Source: Liolophura sinensis (taxonomy: Eukaryota > Mollusca > Polyplacophora > Chitonida > Chitonidae). From it: a stretch of DNA of 64,000 nucleotides. The notes beneath the pieces were generated by a model. That model searched no databases and had not been told where the DNA came from. It saw only the letters and a program-made list of their open reading frames with translations. The DNA lies in the NCBI RefSeq assembly GCF_032854445.1, contig NC_088306.1, forward strand, positions 15,371,386 through 15,435,385. The letters run 5' to 3'. The translations under genes and the position numbers were made by a program. Shown piece after piece: positions 1 through 12,228 of the stretch; the first letter of the stretch is position 1; the number at the start of each line of letters is the position of its first letter.

Positions 1-350
1 GTGGGTTCTGTTTTGGATGGACATCAGGTTTAAAGAATGACTTAGAAATGTTTTTGTCGGATTATAAAAAAGTCTGAAATACAAGGTGTCAGTTTTTGCA
101 GTAGGTCTAAACTTGCACTGCTCACTAGAGAAAGATATGAGATAAAGTAACTTAGATGTACAAACAGAAGGAATCTCAAAATATGGCAAGTTACAACTAT
201 GTTGTGCTAATAATATTTTTTTCTCAGATCCACAGAAAATCATTGTGAATATGAAGAACATTTGGCTTTTGAAAGGCGATGAAGCTTCTGTTTGGGCATG
301 TTGCTGTAGAAGTTAATTTCTCAGTATAGTTAAACATCAGTAACACATGA

Positions 351-588
351 TTTATTTATTTATTTATTTGATTGGTGTTTTACGCTGTATTCAAGAATAT
401 TTCACTTATACGACGGCGGCCAGCATTATGGTGGGTGAAAACCGGGCAGAGCCCGGGGGAAAACCTAGAACAAGCCGCAGGTTGCTGGCAGACCTTCCCA
501 CGTATGGCCGGAGAGGAAGCCAGCATGAGATGGACTTGAACTCACAGTGACTGCATTGGTGAGAGACTCCTGGGTCATTACGCTTTAA
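351..588 (-). repeat. tRNA-derived SINE, antisense, head incomplete
   Basis: The copy reads from a (TTTA)n tail through the conserved body to the B-box region on the complementary strand, and stops before the A-box head. The body matches the other copies in this window, notably 18460-18729 and 27519-27777. The small open frames here come from the repeat body and are not genes. Positions 1-350 upstream hold nothing I recognise. Confidence 0.85.
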
Positions 589-2980
589 CACATAATGTCA
601 GCTTGCCATATACTGTAAATTGAGCAAACTTCTGTACTGGTATTCAGTTATAGTTTCTTCCTATGTCATGTGTATTTACTTTGCTGCCTGGATATTGTAC
701 ATGTACAAGTATGTATGTAGATGCTTCTGTCACCTGCAGTCCAGTTATTTGAAATAATGGTGTGTTATTTTGTTTTTGGGAGGGGTAGGGGTGAGGGTGG
801 GGTGAGGGGTTGTGAAGTGGCCATACCAGAGATTTTGGGCCAAATATCCATATTCGGAACGAATCAAATTAAAATGTCTACGTTTACCAAAGTGGTTCAT
901 ATTATTGACTCACAGTAAATATCAGACCTGTATGTGTATTATTTATTGTGTTGTAATGATTTCAAAGATTGAAATAAATTTCCGCTTTATGCATGTAAAT
1001 TGTATGAATTTGAATATCAATTTTGAAGTGTAGTACATGCGCAGATGAGGCTGATATTTTTGGAAAGGTAGATTTTGGTAGATTGTAATTTGCAATAGCC
1101 AATATTGTATTGGATTTGAACTGATTGATTTTTTTTTTCACAAAAATCTCTGGTATAGCCTCTTTAAAAGATAGCTTGTCTGGCAAATTAAACTGATGCA
1201 ACTGCAGGTAATCATTCTGCATTTTCTCTGCAAATCCTTGAGTGTTGACTAAAGCATGGCTTATTTTACCTTTGTAATTGTAAAACGAATACGAGATACA
1301 TGTGCAGTGCTGATATGACAGGGCATTTACATTCTTTGCATACTTTCAGAAATTATTGCATGAAATTAACATGGTTATTATATTTTACAAAATAATAGGT
1401 ACATGTAAGTACGTGCATATTTACAGTTTCTTATAAACACTAAATTAGGCATTTGAATAAGATACATTTCGATCAGATTGTTAAACTGGACAGTGCGTTC
1501 AATAAAAAAAAGTCTTTTTCATGTCCAGTATAGGGGTAATTACATGTATAACATGGCTGAGAAAGGGAGAAAAAGAAATTAGAATTGTTAGGTATAACTG
1601 TTAAAATAAACCCGCATTGAGATACATATATGTGTATACTAATTTAGAAATCCTAAGTTTTACAAAGCTTAGAGCTGAAAATTGTTAAGAAAGCTTTTTC
1701 CTCCCATTATTGATTATGTCATTCTGTATAGGCCTATTGGTACCTCTATTACACATTGAAGCAGATTATGCAGAGGGAGTAAAATGGAATAGCTTTCTAG
1801 TCTTTGGCCTTATGAATTCTGGTGTACGAATAGCCTGACATAGATGTACATGTAAAGTTTCTAAAGCATGGCATAAATGTTCCATTCTAAATATACATAC
1901 ATGACATACATGGGGATTAATGATGTTAATAATCAGAAGTTGTAAATTTGTGGTTAAGGCTTGGACTACCTGGGCATTATAAGATCAGTCCAGACTGGGA
2001 ATTGGAACGACAAGAAGAGATTCCTATATATAGTGCTATGAATATTTAATTATATTTTACACTTGAAGTGGTGGAATATTAAGCAGAAATGTACACGTAG
2101 CATTTATTGACTATATAAATGATAAAGATCTGTACACAACTAGGTAGTTTAATTCTGGTGTTTGGATTTGGAAATGCGGCTTTATTGTGCGCACGTATAT
2201 TTATATGAGTGGAGAAACTGGTCCATTTATTTATTTTCAAACCCAAGCAATAAGACTTGGTATATACCTCATTGGTTGATGCTGATAATATCCATGTTCA
2301 GAGGGTAATTTTTACGCAAACATTTGCTCATGAGTTCTGCGAAAATGTGTGCAATTGAAGCAAAGTGGAATTTTGAGCGAAATGAGCAATTGTATGAAGA
2401 TCAAAGAAAATTTTCAAGGTGGCAATATGTTAAGGCAATGTTAAATTCTGTTCAGTACTATCCTCTCAGGAGAAAGGGAGATAATCAGTTGGTGTATTGC
2501 TGTCAGATGTGAACAATAACAAAAAATGTTTTATGCCGATAGATATCATCAATGTACTAATTACACATTTTCCACCAGTCAAAATGTACATGTATAGGTA
2601 TGATTGTCCAATTTGATTGGATCATGTGAGTGCATCTGACAATTAAATAAGCCGGCCTTTCATTGGTTGCTATACATGCCTTGTGATGTACAGAGCAATG
2701 TTTTCACTGGTCATGTGTTTGAAGTTTTTTTTGTTTTTTTTTTTATTGCGCACAAATCTGTTGGTTATTACATGAATGTGTTGATAATTATGAGACTGTC
2801 TTTAATGTACATGTGGAATTATGCCTGTGAATTTTAATATTCTTGTTGATTAATATGTCATATGCAAATAAAATGTAAAATGAAGAAAATTAGGCCTTAA
2901 GTTGTCATGCTTAGGAAATAGTGTAGTAAGTAAAGTGGCGTTTCTGTAACATTTGTGATTGGCTGCGAGTTCACCTCATG
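589..2980. other. AT-rich stretch without a recognisable gene
   Basis: No exon with a family signature or a convincing splice pair was seen on either strand. The open frames are short and of low complexity. An AATAAA hexamer lies near 2868 on the plus strand, so part of this could be the 3' end of a plus-strand transcript that starts before the window. That is inference only. Confidence 0.4.
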
Positions 2981-3215
2981 CTTGTACCGGTCCCGATAGA
3001 ACAGTTGGTAGTACGTCCGCTTCGGGAGTGGTAGATCCAGGGTCAGTCCTTCGGTAAGGCGTCTCAGTGAAGCAGCACTAGATAAAAGAGCAGTGGAAAT
3101 CCATCCTGCAACAAGGAGGCACATTACATGCACTCTAAGGATTCTTTCTTCGTCATATCATTGAAAAATTTATTGTTAAGTATGACGTTAAACCCTAAGC
3201 ACTCACTCAATCACT
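2981..3215 (+). repeat. SINE of a second tRNA-derived family
   Basis: A tRNA-like head carries an A-box-like stretch (gaacagttggtag) and a B-box-like stretch (ggtagatccaggg). It is followed by a body and a tail with ttaagtatgacgttaaaccc, then short CACT repeats. The tail matches the end of the element at 3950-4300, which shows that the two share a 3' region. It differs throughout from the main SINE family of the window. Confidence 0.65.
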
Positions 3216-3654
3216 CACCTCATACTGACCTTTGGAGCCTTTGAGGTACACACAGACTTGTTTATAGGCTTAGCCTCGCTCATCACTTGTCTCCTCCCGT
3301 GGAACTATTTAATCAGCATTCATCAATTAAATTGTTTTAGGTTTTGGTTAGAATCATGTTGTACATACTCTAGATATAGAGAGTGGATGTGTATAAAGTA
3401 TTATTAGAGACAAAGGTTGAGACAGGATTGTTTGTGTTTTCTAAAATCTCTTCTTGCCTCATCACCATGACCCAAGTGACCCTCGGCGTTGTTCAAGATT
3501 TCTGTACAAAAATGTACTAGTCGTGGCAGTGACGTAAAGCAAAAGATAGAGAGCAGCACATGCGCTGTGAGGAGTATGCGTCATGATGTGTATGTCACAC
3601 AGGGCAGATTTCCCCTGTAGCTCACCTAAGCTTAGTGATTTTACTCCGGGCAGG

Positions 3655-3742
3655 TCTGGTTTCCTCCATCCGTACCATCTGGTTTCCTCCATCCATACAG
3701 ACTGGTTTCCTCCATCCATAGTCTGGTTTCCTCCATCCATAC
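3655..3742. repeat. Short tandem repeat, tggtttcctccatcc units
   Basis: Four imperfect copies of a unit containing tggtttcctccatcc with spacers of unequal length. The minus-strand frames across it give MDGGNQ/WMEET-type repeats and look like a by-product of the array rather than a protein. Confidence 0.7.
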
Positions 3743-3949
3743 AGTGTCCATGTTAACATTGACCTCAACGGTTATGTGTGAAAAAAGTTCTTTGGTGTAG
3801 TGTGAAACAACTATAAAATAAATAAATAAATAAACTTCAGCCATATTTTGTTCAACTGTCCTGCTGTTTCAGTTGAATCTTATGATCATTAGGGAGATTT
3901 GGCATGTAGCTGTACATTTAGATGGTCGTGCATTTCCAGCAGACTTGTT

Positions 3950-4300
3950 TTGTGTTAAGTCGGGAGGTCGCAGGATCAAACCCATGTCAGGTCATACCAA
4001 AGACCTTAAAAATGGGACTTGCTGCTGCCTTGTTTAGCGCTCAGCAAGGAGAGGTTAGAGCAAGGAATCATGACTGGTTGGCTGTCAGTATAATGGACTA
4101 GGTTGGGCTTCATATCTGGTCTTTTCGGCACGATACTTCAGTGACGGCGGTACTTTGGCAGCTTAGGCCTACATGGACTCACCTTGCCACAAGAAGACAC
4201 TTTATACGTCCACACACCTAATGAGTCCTCGTCGTTATATGACTGAAAGATTGTTAAGTATGACATTTAAACCCCAAGCACACGTTCATATATATCTATT
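3950..4300 (+). repeat. SINE of the second family, diverged copy
   Basis: A B-box-like ggtcgcaggatcaaaccc near 3965 is followed by a long body. It ends in ttaagtatgacatttaaacc and a cacacgttc tail equivalent to the tail at 3170-3210. The head upstream of the B box is poorly preserved. Confidence 0.5.
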
Positions 4301-4389
4301 GTGCTATCATGTGTATGAAGCACCAATGAAATTACAAAAGCCAGGTAACTGGTGAGAGGCTATGTTTTTTTTCTTGGCTCATTAAACTT

Positions 4390-4636
4390 GATTTACTCTA
4401 GTAAATGACGGCCATTTTGTTCCAAACCATTCTAAAGTTTTACATCTATGATTTACTTGATTTACTCTAGTAAATGACGGCCATTTTGTTCCAAACCATT
4501 CTAAAGTTTTACATCTATGATTTACTTGATTTACTCTAGTAAATGACGGCCATTTTGTTCAAAACCATTCTAAAGTTTTACATCTATGATTTACTTGATT
4601 TACTCTAGTAAATGACGGCCATTTTGTTCCAAACTT
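4390..4636. repeat. 69-bp tandem repeat, about 3.6 copies
   Basis: Units begin at 4390, 4459, 4528 and 4597 with gatttactctagtaaatg and are almost identical, with one C/A difference near 4561. Near-identity means recent expansion. The unit has its own short inverted repeat (tttactctagtaaa). No gene is involved. Confidence 0.95.
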
Positions 4637-7130
4637 CTATGAACCCGGAACCTGAGATAGACTAAAACAAACGACTTTAATTGTTCAAGGAATTGCATCA
4701 TTTATTCTGAAAACGGAATGTCAGTCAGTATAAATCTTTGCACTTTTATGGAAGAATGAAAAAAAAAACAAAAACAAATTATATTCACTTAGCTGGTAGG
4801 ACATGTACGCGTACATTTGTTAAAGATAAAAAATGTTTATATAAGTAACTGAACAACTACCACATTAAAATGTGACAATTAAAACCTGATGAAAAACTGA
4901 CGTTAGCAGTGATTTGCATGTAAACCAAGTTAGCAAGCGATATGTAATTTGATATTGAACTTACGACAAACTACATGAACTAAAGAGAACAGAAATTCTC
5001 CCAGACATAGTTGTATTCAGACATGTCACACTCAGATGTCAACATTTCCACAATCGTCAACATTTCCACAATCGTCAACGAAATGTGCTAAATTATATTG
5101 AAAAATTCAGGAGTTGACGGATCACTGAAGGCTTATGGGATGTGCACGGCTGCGAACTGATAATACACATTCACACGTAGGCATTTCATACTAATATAAT
5201 ATTTAAAAATAGGAAGATTGCATTTATCTTTTCTTTTTCTTTTTTTTGGGTGGAGAAACAGGTCCATTTTCAAACAAAATTTTCCAACAGTTTTACTTAT
5301 TTCAACTGCGCAGAACTGATTGAGGTATTAATGAAGCTGAACATATACATGGTTCAGAGCATCAAATTGTGAAGTGAAATAACTTAAAATTTAAGCTATT
5401 TACAGGAACAGACAGATAGGTATCCTGATCAGCTGGACACAATGATAGCTATATTACTCACTGGAACGCCAAAGTATGGTAAAATGTGACGGAAAGACAT
5501 GATACTTAAACTGTATTTATCATCTTCTATAAAACACATGTTAAAACCATTGATACTAGTACATATGCATTAGAAATAAATTTGACCAGAAAGTCTTATA
5601 CATGTGAAAATGTAAAAAGTATTGTAACTTCATAATTTACTAGTACCGGTATGTTTCAGTGGTTATGAAATTGAGCCTTCGGGAAGTCATATTTCATCCA
5701 TCATCACTGAATGACAAGCTAGTGGAATGTCAAAGCTAGAGGTACTGATCAAGAATATTTATGTCATGGACAGGTGCTTCAAGTCAACAACAAACCGTTG
5801 AGATCAGGCTTATCAAACAACAGCACCCATCACTCTGCTGGCTAGGCCATGATGGAAATTAAGAGTGGATGGTTTGGCTGTAAGTTCCATGTTACAACAT
5901 AGAGTGTATTGCAAAGAGAGCAAGGCATCAAACTGCTATAAAATTTGTCCTTGGTACAAAAATGTTTGGTCCAAACGTTTTAAAACAGAGTAAGGTCCTT
6001 TTGACATCAATGACGCTTTCTTTGATCAATGCTGGACAAAGCTTATAGTTTAACAAGGGTAAGTACATCTATTACACGAAACCAGTCATTATCCAAAAAT
6101 AAAGGATCTAACCTTATCTTCTAAAATTATTACTTTTAAATCATGTGGATTGTCTGAAAAAGCAACTAGTACAAGAAAAGTCATGTTACATGGATGTCAT
6201 GCACCGGTACATATCCATGGCTAAATTGTGTCTCAACTGTTATTCTCAGCTAGGTGACAATATCAATCAATTTAAAGAAAAAAGCAAAAATCAATGGTTG
6301 GGTCCAGTACTTACAATTCAGGGACCCATTTCACAAAAACATTTTTGACGGACAAAATTTGAAATATGATCTTAAAGATTACTTTTCGGTTTAATAAAGC
6401 AAAATTTTGTGCCGCTCATCAGTGTTATCTTAAGCCAAATGTATTCAAATTTCAACTTTCAGTGCCGATACCAAAAACTGAGCATTGTAGAAAGATTTTA
6501 AATTTTGACTTCAGTCAGAAATGGCTTAGTGGAATTGGACCTTTTTCTTTCCCTCCCAACTGAAGACTGAGGCTATGTAAACTGAAATCACAAAAGGTGG
6601 CATGATACATGGACATTGATACACATATATGGACTGAAGTCAGCCATTCCTTTGCACTAAACTGTTGTTCAAAATACAAGCTATCGCAAAATACATGTAT
6701 ATGTGAAGACATCTAAAAATACTTTGGACAAGATTCAATTCAATTTCAAATCAAAAAGATTTACATGTGCCTGTATGCACAAACATGCACTTTTTGATTT
6801 CATACAATGAATACAGCTAACTTTGCAACAGATTTAATTTTGGGATATCAGATATTTACAAAAAAAGTTTATGTACAAAAACTTGGTGCTTTATATACAG
6901 TATAGTTGGAGTATTTTCGGTTTTCTCTTCTCTTGATCACAGTCTTCCAACAGGGATCTGTCAGTCTCTCTCTTTACTCAATTGGCTTCTTCCTGTATTC
7001 AACAAATAAGAGATAGGTTTTAATTTAATATCAACTCCAAGCTGAACCCTCACTCCTGAATGCTTCATTCTAATATGGAAGAAAAGGTACCACAAAATCT
7101 CAACATTTTGTAACTGCACCAGCAATGCAT
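4637..7130. other. AT-rich stretch without a recognisable gene
   Basis: No SINE, exon or TIR element was recognised. The open frames at 6145-6712 are short and unlike known families. A minus-strand AATAAA equivalent (tttatt) lies near 4701 and could end a very long minus-strand transcript, but a closer signal for MFSD1 exists at 12223. Confidence 0.4.
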
Positions 7131-7139
7131 ACATGTTCC

Positions 7140-7612
7140 ATCGTATGTACACATCTCAATGTTTTGTAATTACATTACACCTTCAGGATGTACCTTCACA
7201 TCTCAATGCTTTGCAATGCCAATGCCTTGCAAGTACACCTTCAGAATGTACCTGTATATCTCAATGCTTTATAATTACACATTCAGGATGTACCTATATA
7301 TCTCAATGCTTTGTAATCACACCTTCAGGATGTACCTTCACATCTCAATGCTTTGTAATTACACCTTCAGTATGTACCTTTACATCCCAATGCTTTACAA
7401 TTACACCTTCAGGATGTACCTGTACATCCCAATGCTTTACAATTACACCTTCAGTATGTACCTCTGTACCTCAATGCTTTACAATTACACCTTCAGGATG
7501 TACCTTTACATCTCAATGCTTTACAATTACACCTTCAGGATGTACCTTCACATTTCAATGCTTTGTAATTAGACCTTCAGGATGTACCTTCACATCTCTA
7601 TACCATTCACTT
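7140..7612. repeat. 42-bp minisatellite, about 11 copies
   Basis: The unit contains tctcaatgctttgtaatt and caccttcaggatgtacc. Because 42 is a multiple of three and the unit has no stop in two plus-strand frames, it keeps two overlapping frames open (7133-7774 and 7159-7572) with 14-residue Cys-containing repeats. Two frames open at once, and variation that is not concentrated at third positions, argue for a non-coding array. Confidence 0.9.
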
Positions 7613-8237
7613 AACAGGAGAACTTTTGGCAAGACAACATCCAATCTCTTGAGGAATGTAATAGCCCCTGCAAATTGTTTTTTTTTTATTCTTAACTTTA
7701 GCATGTCAATGAAGCAGATATGCATATTAATAACTACCTTTTGTTCCAGGATATTATGGGCATTGTTGTCTTAATTTTTAACAAAAACGTTGGTCAGTAA
7801 GATTTTAATTACTTGAATATGTTAGTCCCAAACTCACCATGCAAGCACTAATGCTTCACTGCATACAAACGTTCAACAAGGCTGTTTTTTTTGCATTTAT
7901 AGGCCTTTACACTTGACACAAAAGCTAGTACAAGATTTTATACTCCTTTCAACAGGCCTACAGCAAGTTTAAGCACCAAGCGTAATATTATAAATCATAC
8001 ATTTGCTCCTAAAAATGTACCCTTTTGTTCAAAATTGTAAGTCATTTACAGTGTACATGTATATTTTACAACGTCTAGATTAAAAAGGATGCAGGTGTTT
8101 AATGCATGCAAACACTTGAAAGAGAAAATACAATGTAACACCCAGCAAAAGCAAAACAAAACAAATACATACATATCCATAACCCAGTACACTGTATTTC
8201 ACCCCAAATTTACCTTTTTTTTCAACTGAGACATTTC

Positions 8238-10107
8238 GCTTAATTCTGATTGATTCCTCCACCTGTATATAGGGCAGCTTAATTCTGACTGATTCCTCCA
8301 CCTGTATACAGGGCAGCTTAATTCTGATTGATTCATCCACCTGTATATAGGGCACCTTAATTCTGACTGATTCATCCACCTGTATATAGGGCAGCTTAAT
8401 TCTGACTGATTCATCCACCTGTATATAGGGCACCTTAATTCTGACTGATTCATCCACCTGTACATAGGGCAGCTTAATTCTGACTGATTCATCCACCTGT
8501 ACATAGGGCAGCTTAATTCTGACTGATTCATCCACCTGTACATAGGGCAGCTTAATTCTGACTGATTCCTCCACCTGTATATAGAGCAGCTTAATTCTGA
8601 CTGATTCCTCCAACTGTATATAGGGCACCTTAATTCTGACTGATTCCTCCACCTGTACATAGGGCAGCTTAATTCTGACTGATTCCTCCAACTGTATATA
8701 GGGCACCTTAATTCTGACTGATTCCTCCACCTGTACATAGGGCAGCTTAATTCTGACTGATTCCTCCACCTGTATACAGGGCAGCTTAATTCTGATTGAT
8801 TCATCCACCTGTATATAGGGCAGCTTAATTCTGACTGATTCCTCCACCTGTATACAGGGCAGCTTAATTCTGATTGATTCATCCACCTGTACATAGGGCA
8901 GCTTAATTCTGACTGATTCATCCACCTGTATATAGGGCAGCTTAATTCTGACTGATTCATCCACCTGTACATAGGGCAGCTTAATTCTGGCTGATTCATC
9001 CACCAGTATATAGGGCACCTTAATTCTGACTGATTCATCCAACTGTATATAGGGCAGCTTAATTCTGACTGATTCCTCCACCTGTACATAGGGCAGCTTA
9101 ATTCTGATTGATTCATCCACCTGTACATAGGGCAGCTTAATTCTGATTGATTCATCCACCTGTACATAGGGCAGCTTAATTCTGACTGATTCCTCCAACT
9201 GTATATAGGGCAGCTTAATTCTGACTGATTCCTCCACCTGTACATAGGACAGCTTAATTCTGACTGATTCATCCACCTGTATATAGGGCAGCTTAATTCT
9301 GACTGATTCATCCACCTGTATATAGGGCAGCTTAATTCTGACTGATTCATCCACCTGTACATAGGGCAGCTTAATTCTGACTGATTCATCCACCTGTACA
9401 TAGGGCAGCTTAATTCTGACTGATTCCTCCAACTGTATATAGGGCAGCTTAATTCTGACTGATTCCTCCACCTGTACATAGGACAGCTTAATTCTGACTG
9501 ATTCATCCACCTGTATATAGGGCAGCTTAATTTTGACTGATTCCTCCACCTGTATATAGGGCAGCTTAATTCTGGCTGATTCATCCACCTGTATATAGGG
9601 CAGCTTAATTCTGACTGATTCCTCCACCTGTATATAGGGCACCTTAATTCTGATTGATTCCTCCACCTGTATATAGGGCAGCTTAATTCTGACTGATTCA
9701 TCCACCTGTACATAGGGCAGCTTAATTCTGACTGATTCCTCCAACTGTATATAGGGCAGCTCAATTCTGACTGATTCATCCACCTGTATACAGGGCAGCT
9801 TAATTCTGACTGATTCATCCACCTGTATATAGGGCAGCTTAATTCTGACTGATTCATCCACCTGTATATAGGGCAGCTTAATTCTGACTGATTCATCCAC
9901 CTGTACATAGAGGGCAGCTTAATTCTGACTGATTCATCCACCTGTATACAGGGCAGCTTAATTCTGGCTGATCCCTCCACCTGTATATAGGGCAGCTTAA
10001 TTCCGACTGATTCATCCACCTGTATACAGGGCAGCTTAATTCTGACTGATTCCTCCACCTGTATATAGGGCAGCTTAATTCTGACTGATTCAGAATATAG
10101 GGCAGGT
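8238..10107 (-). repeat. 39-bp minisatellite, about 47 copies, with a long minus-strand ORF
   Basis: The unit contains ttaattctgactgattc and cacctgtatataggg. On the minus strand it encodes a 13-residue repeat, (V/L)(D/E)ESVRIKLPYIQ, continuously from 9900 to the array end. The frame then runs into a unique tail with a hydrophobic stretch and stops at 8080 (606 codons). A second frame (RWMNQSELSCPIY repeat) is also open to 8199. A two-base insertion near 9911 switches frames, so no single frame spans the whole array. In the main frame the unit variants are D/E, V/I, L/V, I/V and Y/C: conservative but almost never synonymous. That favours a neutral array of 13-codon length over a selected protein. 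No start context, splice site or homolog was recognised. Confidence 0.95.
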
Positions 10108-10194
10108 TAAGAGTTTTTTGTGAAGTCTCAAAAAAACGTTGGCATCAGAAGTGTTGTTTCTTTTGTGTACTTACGCAAGTGTATCAAACTTCAG

Positions 10195-11085
10195 CACAGG
10201 AAACTGACAAACAGACAATAAAGCAGAGAACACATCAGCACAGGAAATTGACAAACAGACATCAGCACAGGAAACTGACAAACAGACAATAAAGCAGAGA
10301 ACACATCAGCATAGGAAACTGACAATCAGACAATAAAGCAAAGAACACATCAGCACAGGAAACTGACAAACAGACAATAAAGCAGAGAACACATCAGCAT
10401 AGGAAACAGACAATCAGACAATAAAGCAAAGAACACATCAGCATAGGAAACTGACAAACAGACAATAAAGCAGAGAACACATCAGCATAGGAAACTGACA
10501 ATCAGACAATAAAGCAAAGAACACATCAGCACAGGAAACTGACAAACAGACAATAAAGCAGAGAACACATCAGCACAAGAAACTGACAAACAGACAATAA
10601 AGCAGAGAACACATCAGCATAGGAAACTGACAAACAGACAATAAAGCAGAGAACACATCAGCATAGGAAACTGACAATCAGACAATAAAGCAAAGAACAC
10701 ATCAGCACAAGAAACTGACAAACAGACAATAAAGCAGAGAACACATCAGCACAGGAAACTGACAAACAGACAATAAAGTAAAGAACACATCAGCACAGGA
10801 AACTGACAAACAGACAATAAAGCAGAGAACACATCAGCATAGGAAACTGACAAACAGACAATAAAACAGAGAACACATCAGCATAGGAAACTGACAAACA
10901 GACAATAAAGCAAAGAACACATCAGCATAGGAAACTGACAAACAGACAATAAAGCAAAGAACACATCAGCATAGGAAACTGACAAACAGACAATAAAGCA
11001 GAGAACACATCAGCACAGGAAACTGACAAACAGACATCAGCACAAGAAACGGACAAACAGACAATAAAGCAGAGAACACAAACAG
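10195..11085 (+). repeat. 44-bp minisatellite carrying an AATAAA in nearly every unit
   Basis: About twenty copies of a unit with aaactgacaaacagac, AATAAAgca(g/a)agaac and acatcagca(c/t)agg. Two units are truncated, near 10250 and 11035. Each complete copy contains the canonical poly(A) hexamer on the plus strand. The unit is not a multiple of three and the minus-strand frames across it are short. Confidence 0.93.
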
Positions 11086-11386
11086 AATCACCACCTGCAC
11101 CAAGCATAAAGGTTAGAACATCACACTGTATACAGTATTGTTCATACTGTATTTGACCTTAAATTTTGTCTATGGCTAAGTTAATCAATTGGCCTGATTT
11201 CGAGAATTCTATTCATCTTGGAAAGTTGTTTTGGGTATTGCTAGTTTGATAACCTCCTGGAAAAATGTAATTTTCATCACCAAAATCAATATTTTAGAAA
11301 ATGTATTCTGTGTGTGAAGTTTCAGGGCAAAACATGTATACACATATTAATTTAAAATAGGTCTGGATAAATGTACTATAGAAAAT

Positions 11387-11503
11387 ACATTTATTAAGTT
11401 GGCCTGGGCAAACCCAGGACCACCCGCAGGTTGGTGAAGACCTTCTGACTTGAACTCATAGCAACCGCATTGGTGAGAGGTTCCTGGGTCAATGCGCCAT
11501 GGA
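11387..11503 (-). repeat. SINE fragment, antisense
   Basis: A remnant of the main SINE family: the middle of the body and the B-box side are recognisable (acttgaactcatagcaaccg, gaggttcctgggtca). The tail and head are lost and there are internal deletions. Confidence 0.7.
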
Positions 11504-12222
11504 GACCCCGTTTGTTTAACTGAAGGCATTGAATATTAATAGCTGTGGTTCATTTACATAATTTATACAGTATATACCCTGCTTTTTTTAAAATTGTGCA
11601 ATGTATATCTCTACCCCTAACACCCCATTATTCTTCTAAAAAACTAAAGACATACTCAGAAACTCAGCACTAACTAAGCACAGAGGTTATAGCACTAATG
11701 CAACTACTTCTACTCTAAAATATTAATACTTCTGACGGAACAAAGACCTACAAATTAGCATAAATAATTTAATGAAACAGATCTGAGAGAAAACACACTC
11801 CACCTAAAGGTTACTAGGAATAAACACATACAACGATCATGCACCAAAGCAACCCCATAAAGATACCAAATAAAAAAATTATCCTCACAGATCACGTCAC
11901 AGGATTCTCTCTGTTCAAAAACAAAACGGTCTTCAGTGCATAGAAAACCTTGCCACTGTCAACTGAAAACTTTAAACTAAATCCCTTTTTAAATTGAAAT
12001 TGGTTCACGTATACAGATTTTGAGTTATATGTCATTTCCATAAAAGACATGTAAAAATGATATCCGAATGCAAATGGCAGGGCTACATGTACATGCCTAT
12101 CTTTAAAAAATATCTAGTTTAGATGTAACTATCTACAGAATATCTGTATTTTTGTCAATATTTGATACCCAAGCCCACTCAAAGTTATATGTCTGAAGGT
12201 CAATCTAATCTACATAGTTTTC
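11504..12222. other. Unassigned AT-rich spacer
   Basis: No exon or repeat family was recognised. It lies beyond the probable MFSD1 poly(A) site. Confidence 0.4.
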
Positions 12223-12228
12223 TTTATT
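12223..12228 (-). terminator. Probable MFSD1 poly(A) signal
   Basis: TTTATT on the plus strand is AATAAA on the minus strand. It is the first canonical hexamer I found after the MFSD1 stop, about 480 bases downstream and immediately beyond the hairpin array. If used, the whole array lies in the MFSD1 3' UTR. Confidence 0.45.

Noticed and set aside
7133-7774. 213-residue plus-strand ORF with regularly spaced Cys
   Set aside because: It lies entirely over the 42-bp array. Another frame is open as well and there is no start context or family match.
8199-10058. 619-residue ORF with RWMNQSELSCPIY repeats
   Set aside because: Second frame of the 39-bp array. It is reached only through a 2-bp insertion near 9911, and variants there include non-conservative M/R and S/R changes.
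7140-11085. Tandem arrays considered as CRISPR
   Set aside because: Units are directly adjacent without unique spacers, and the genome is eukaryotic.
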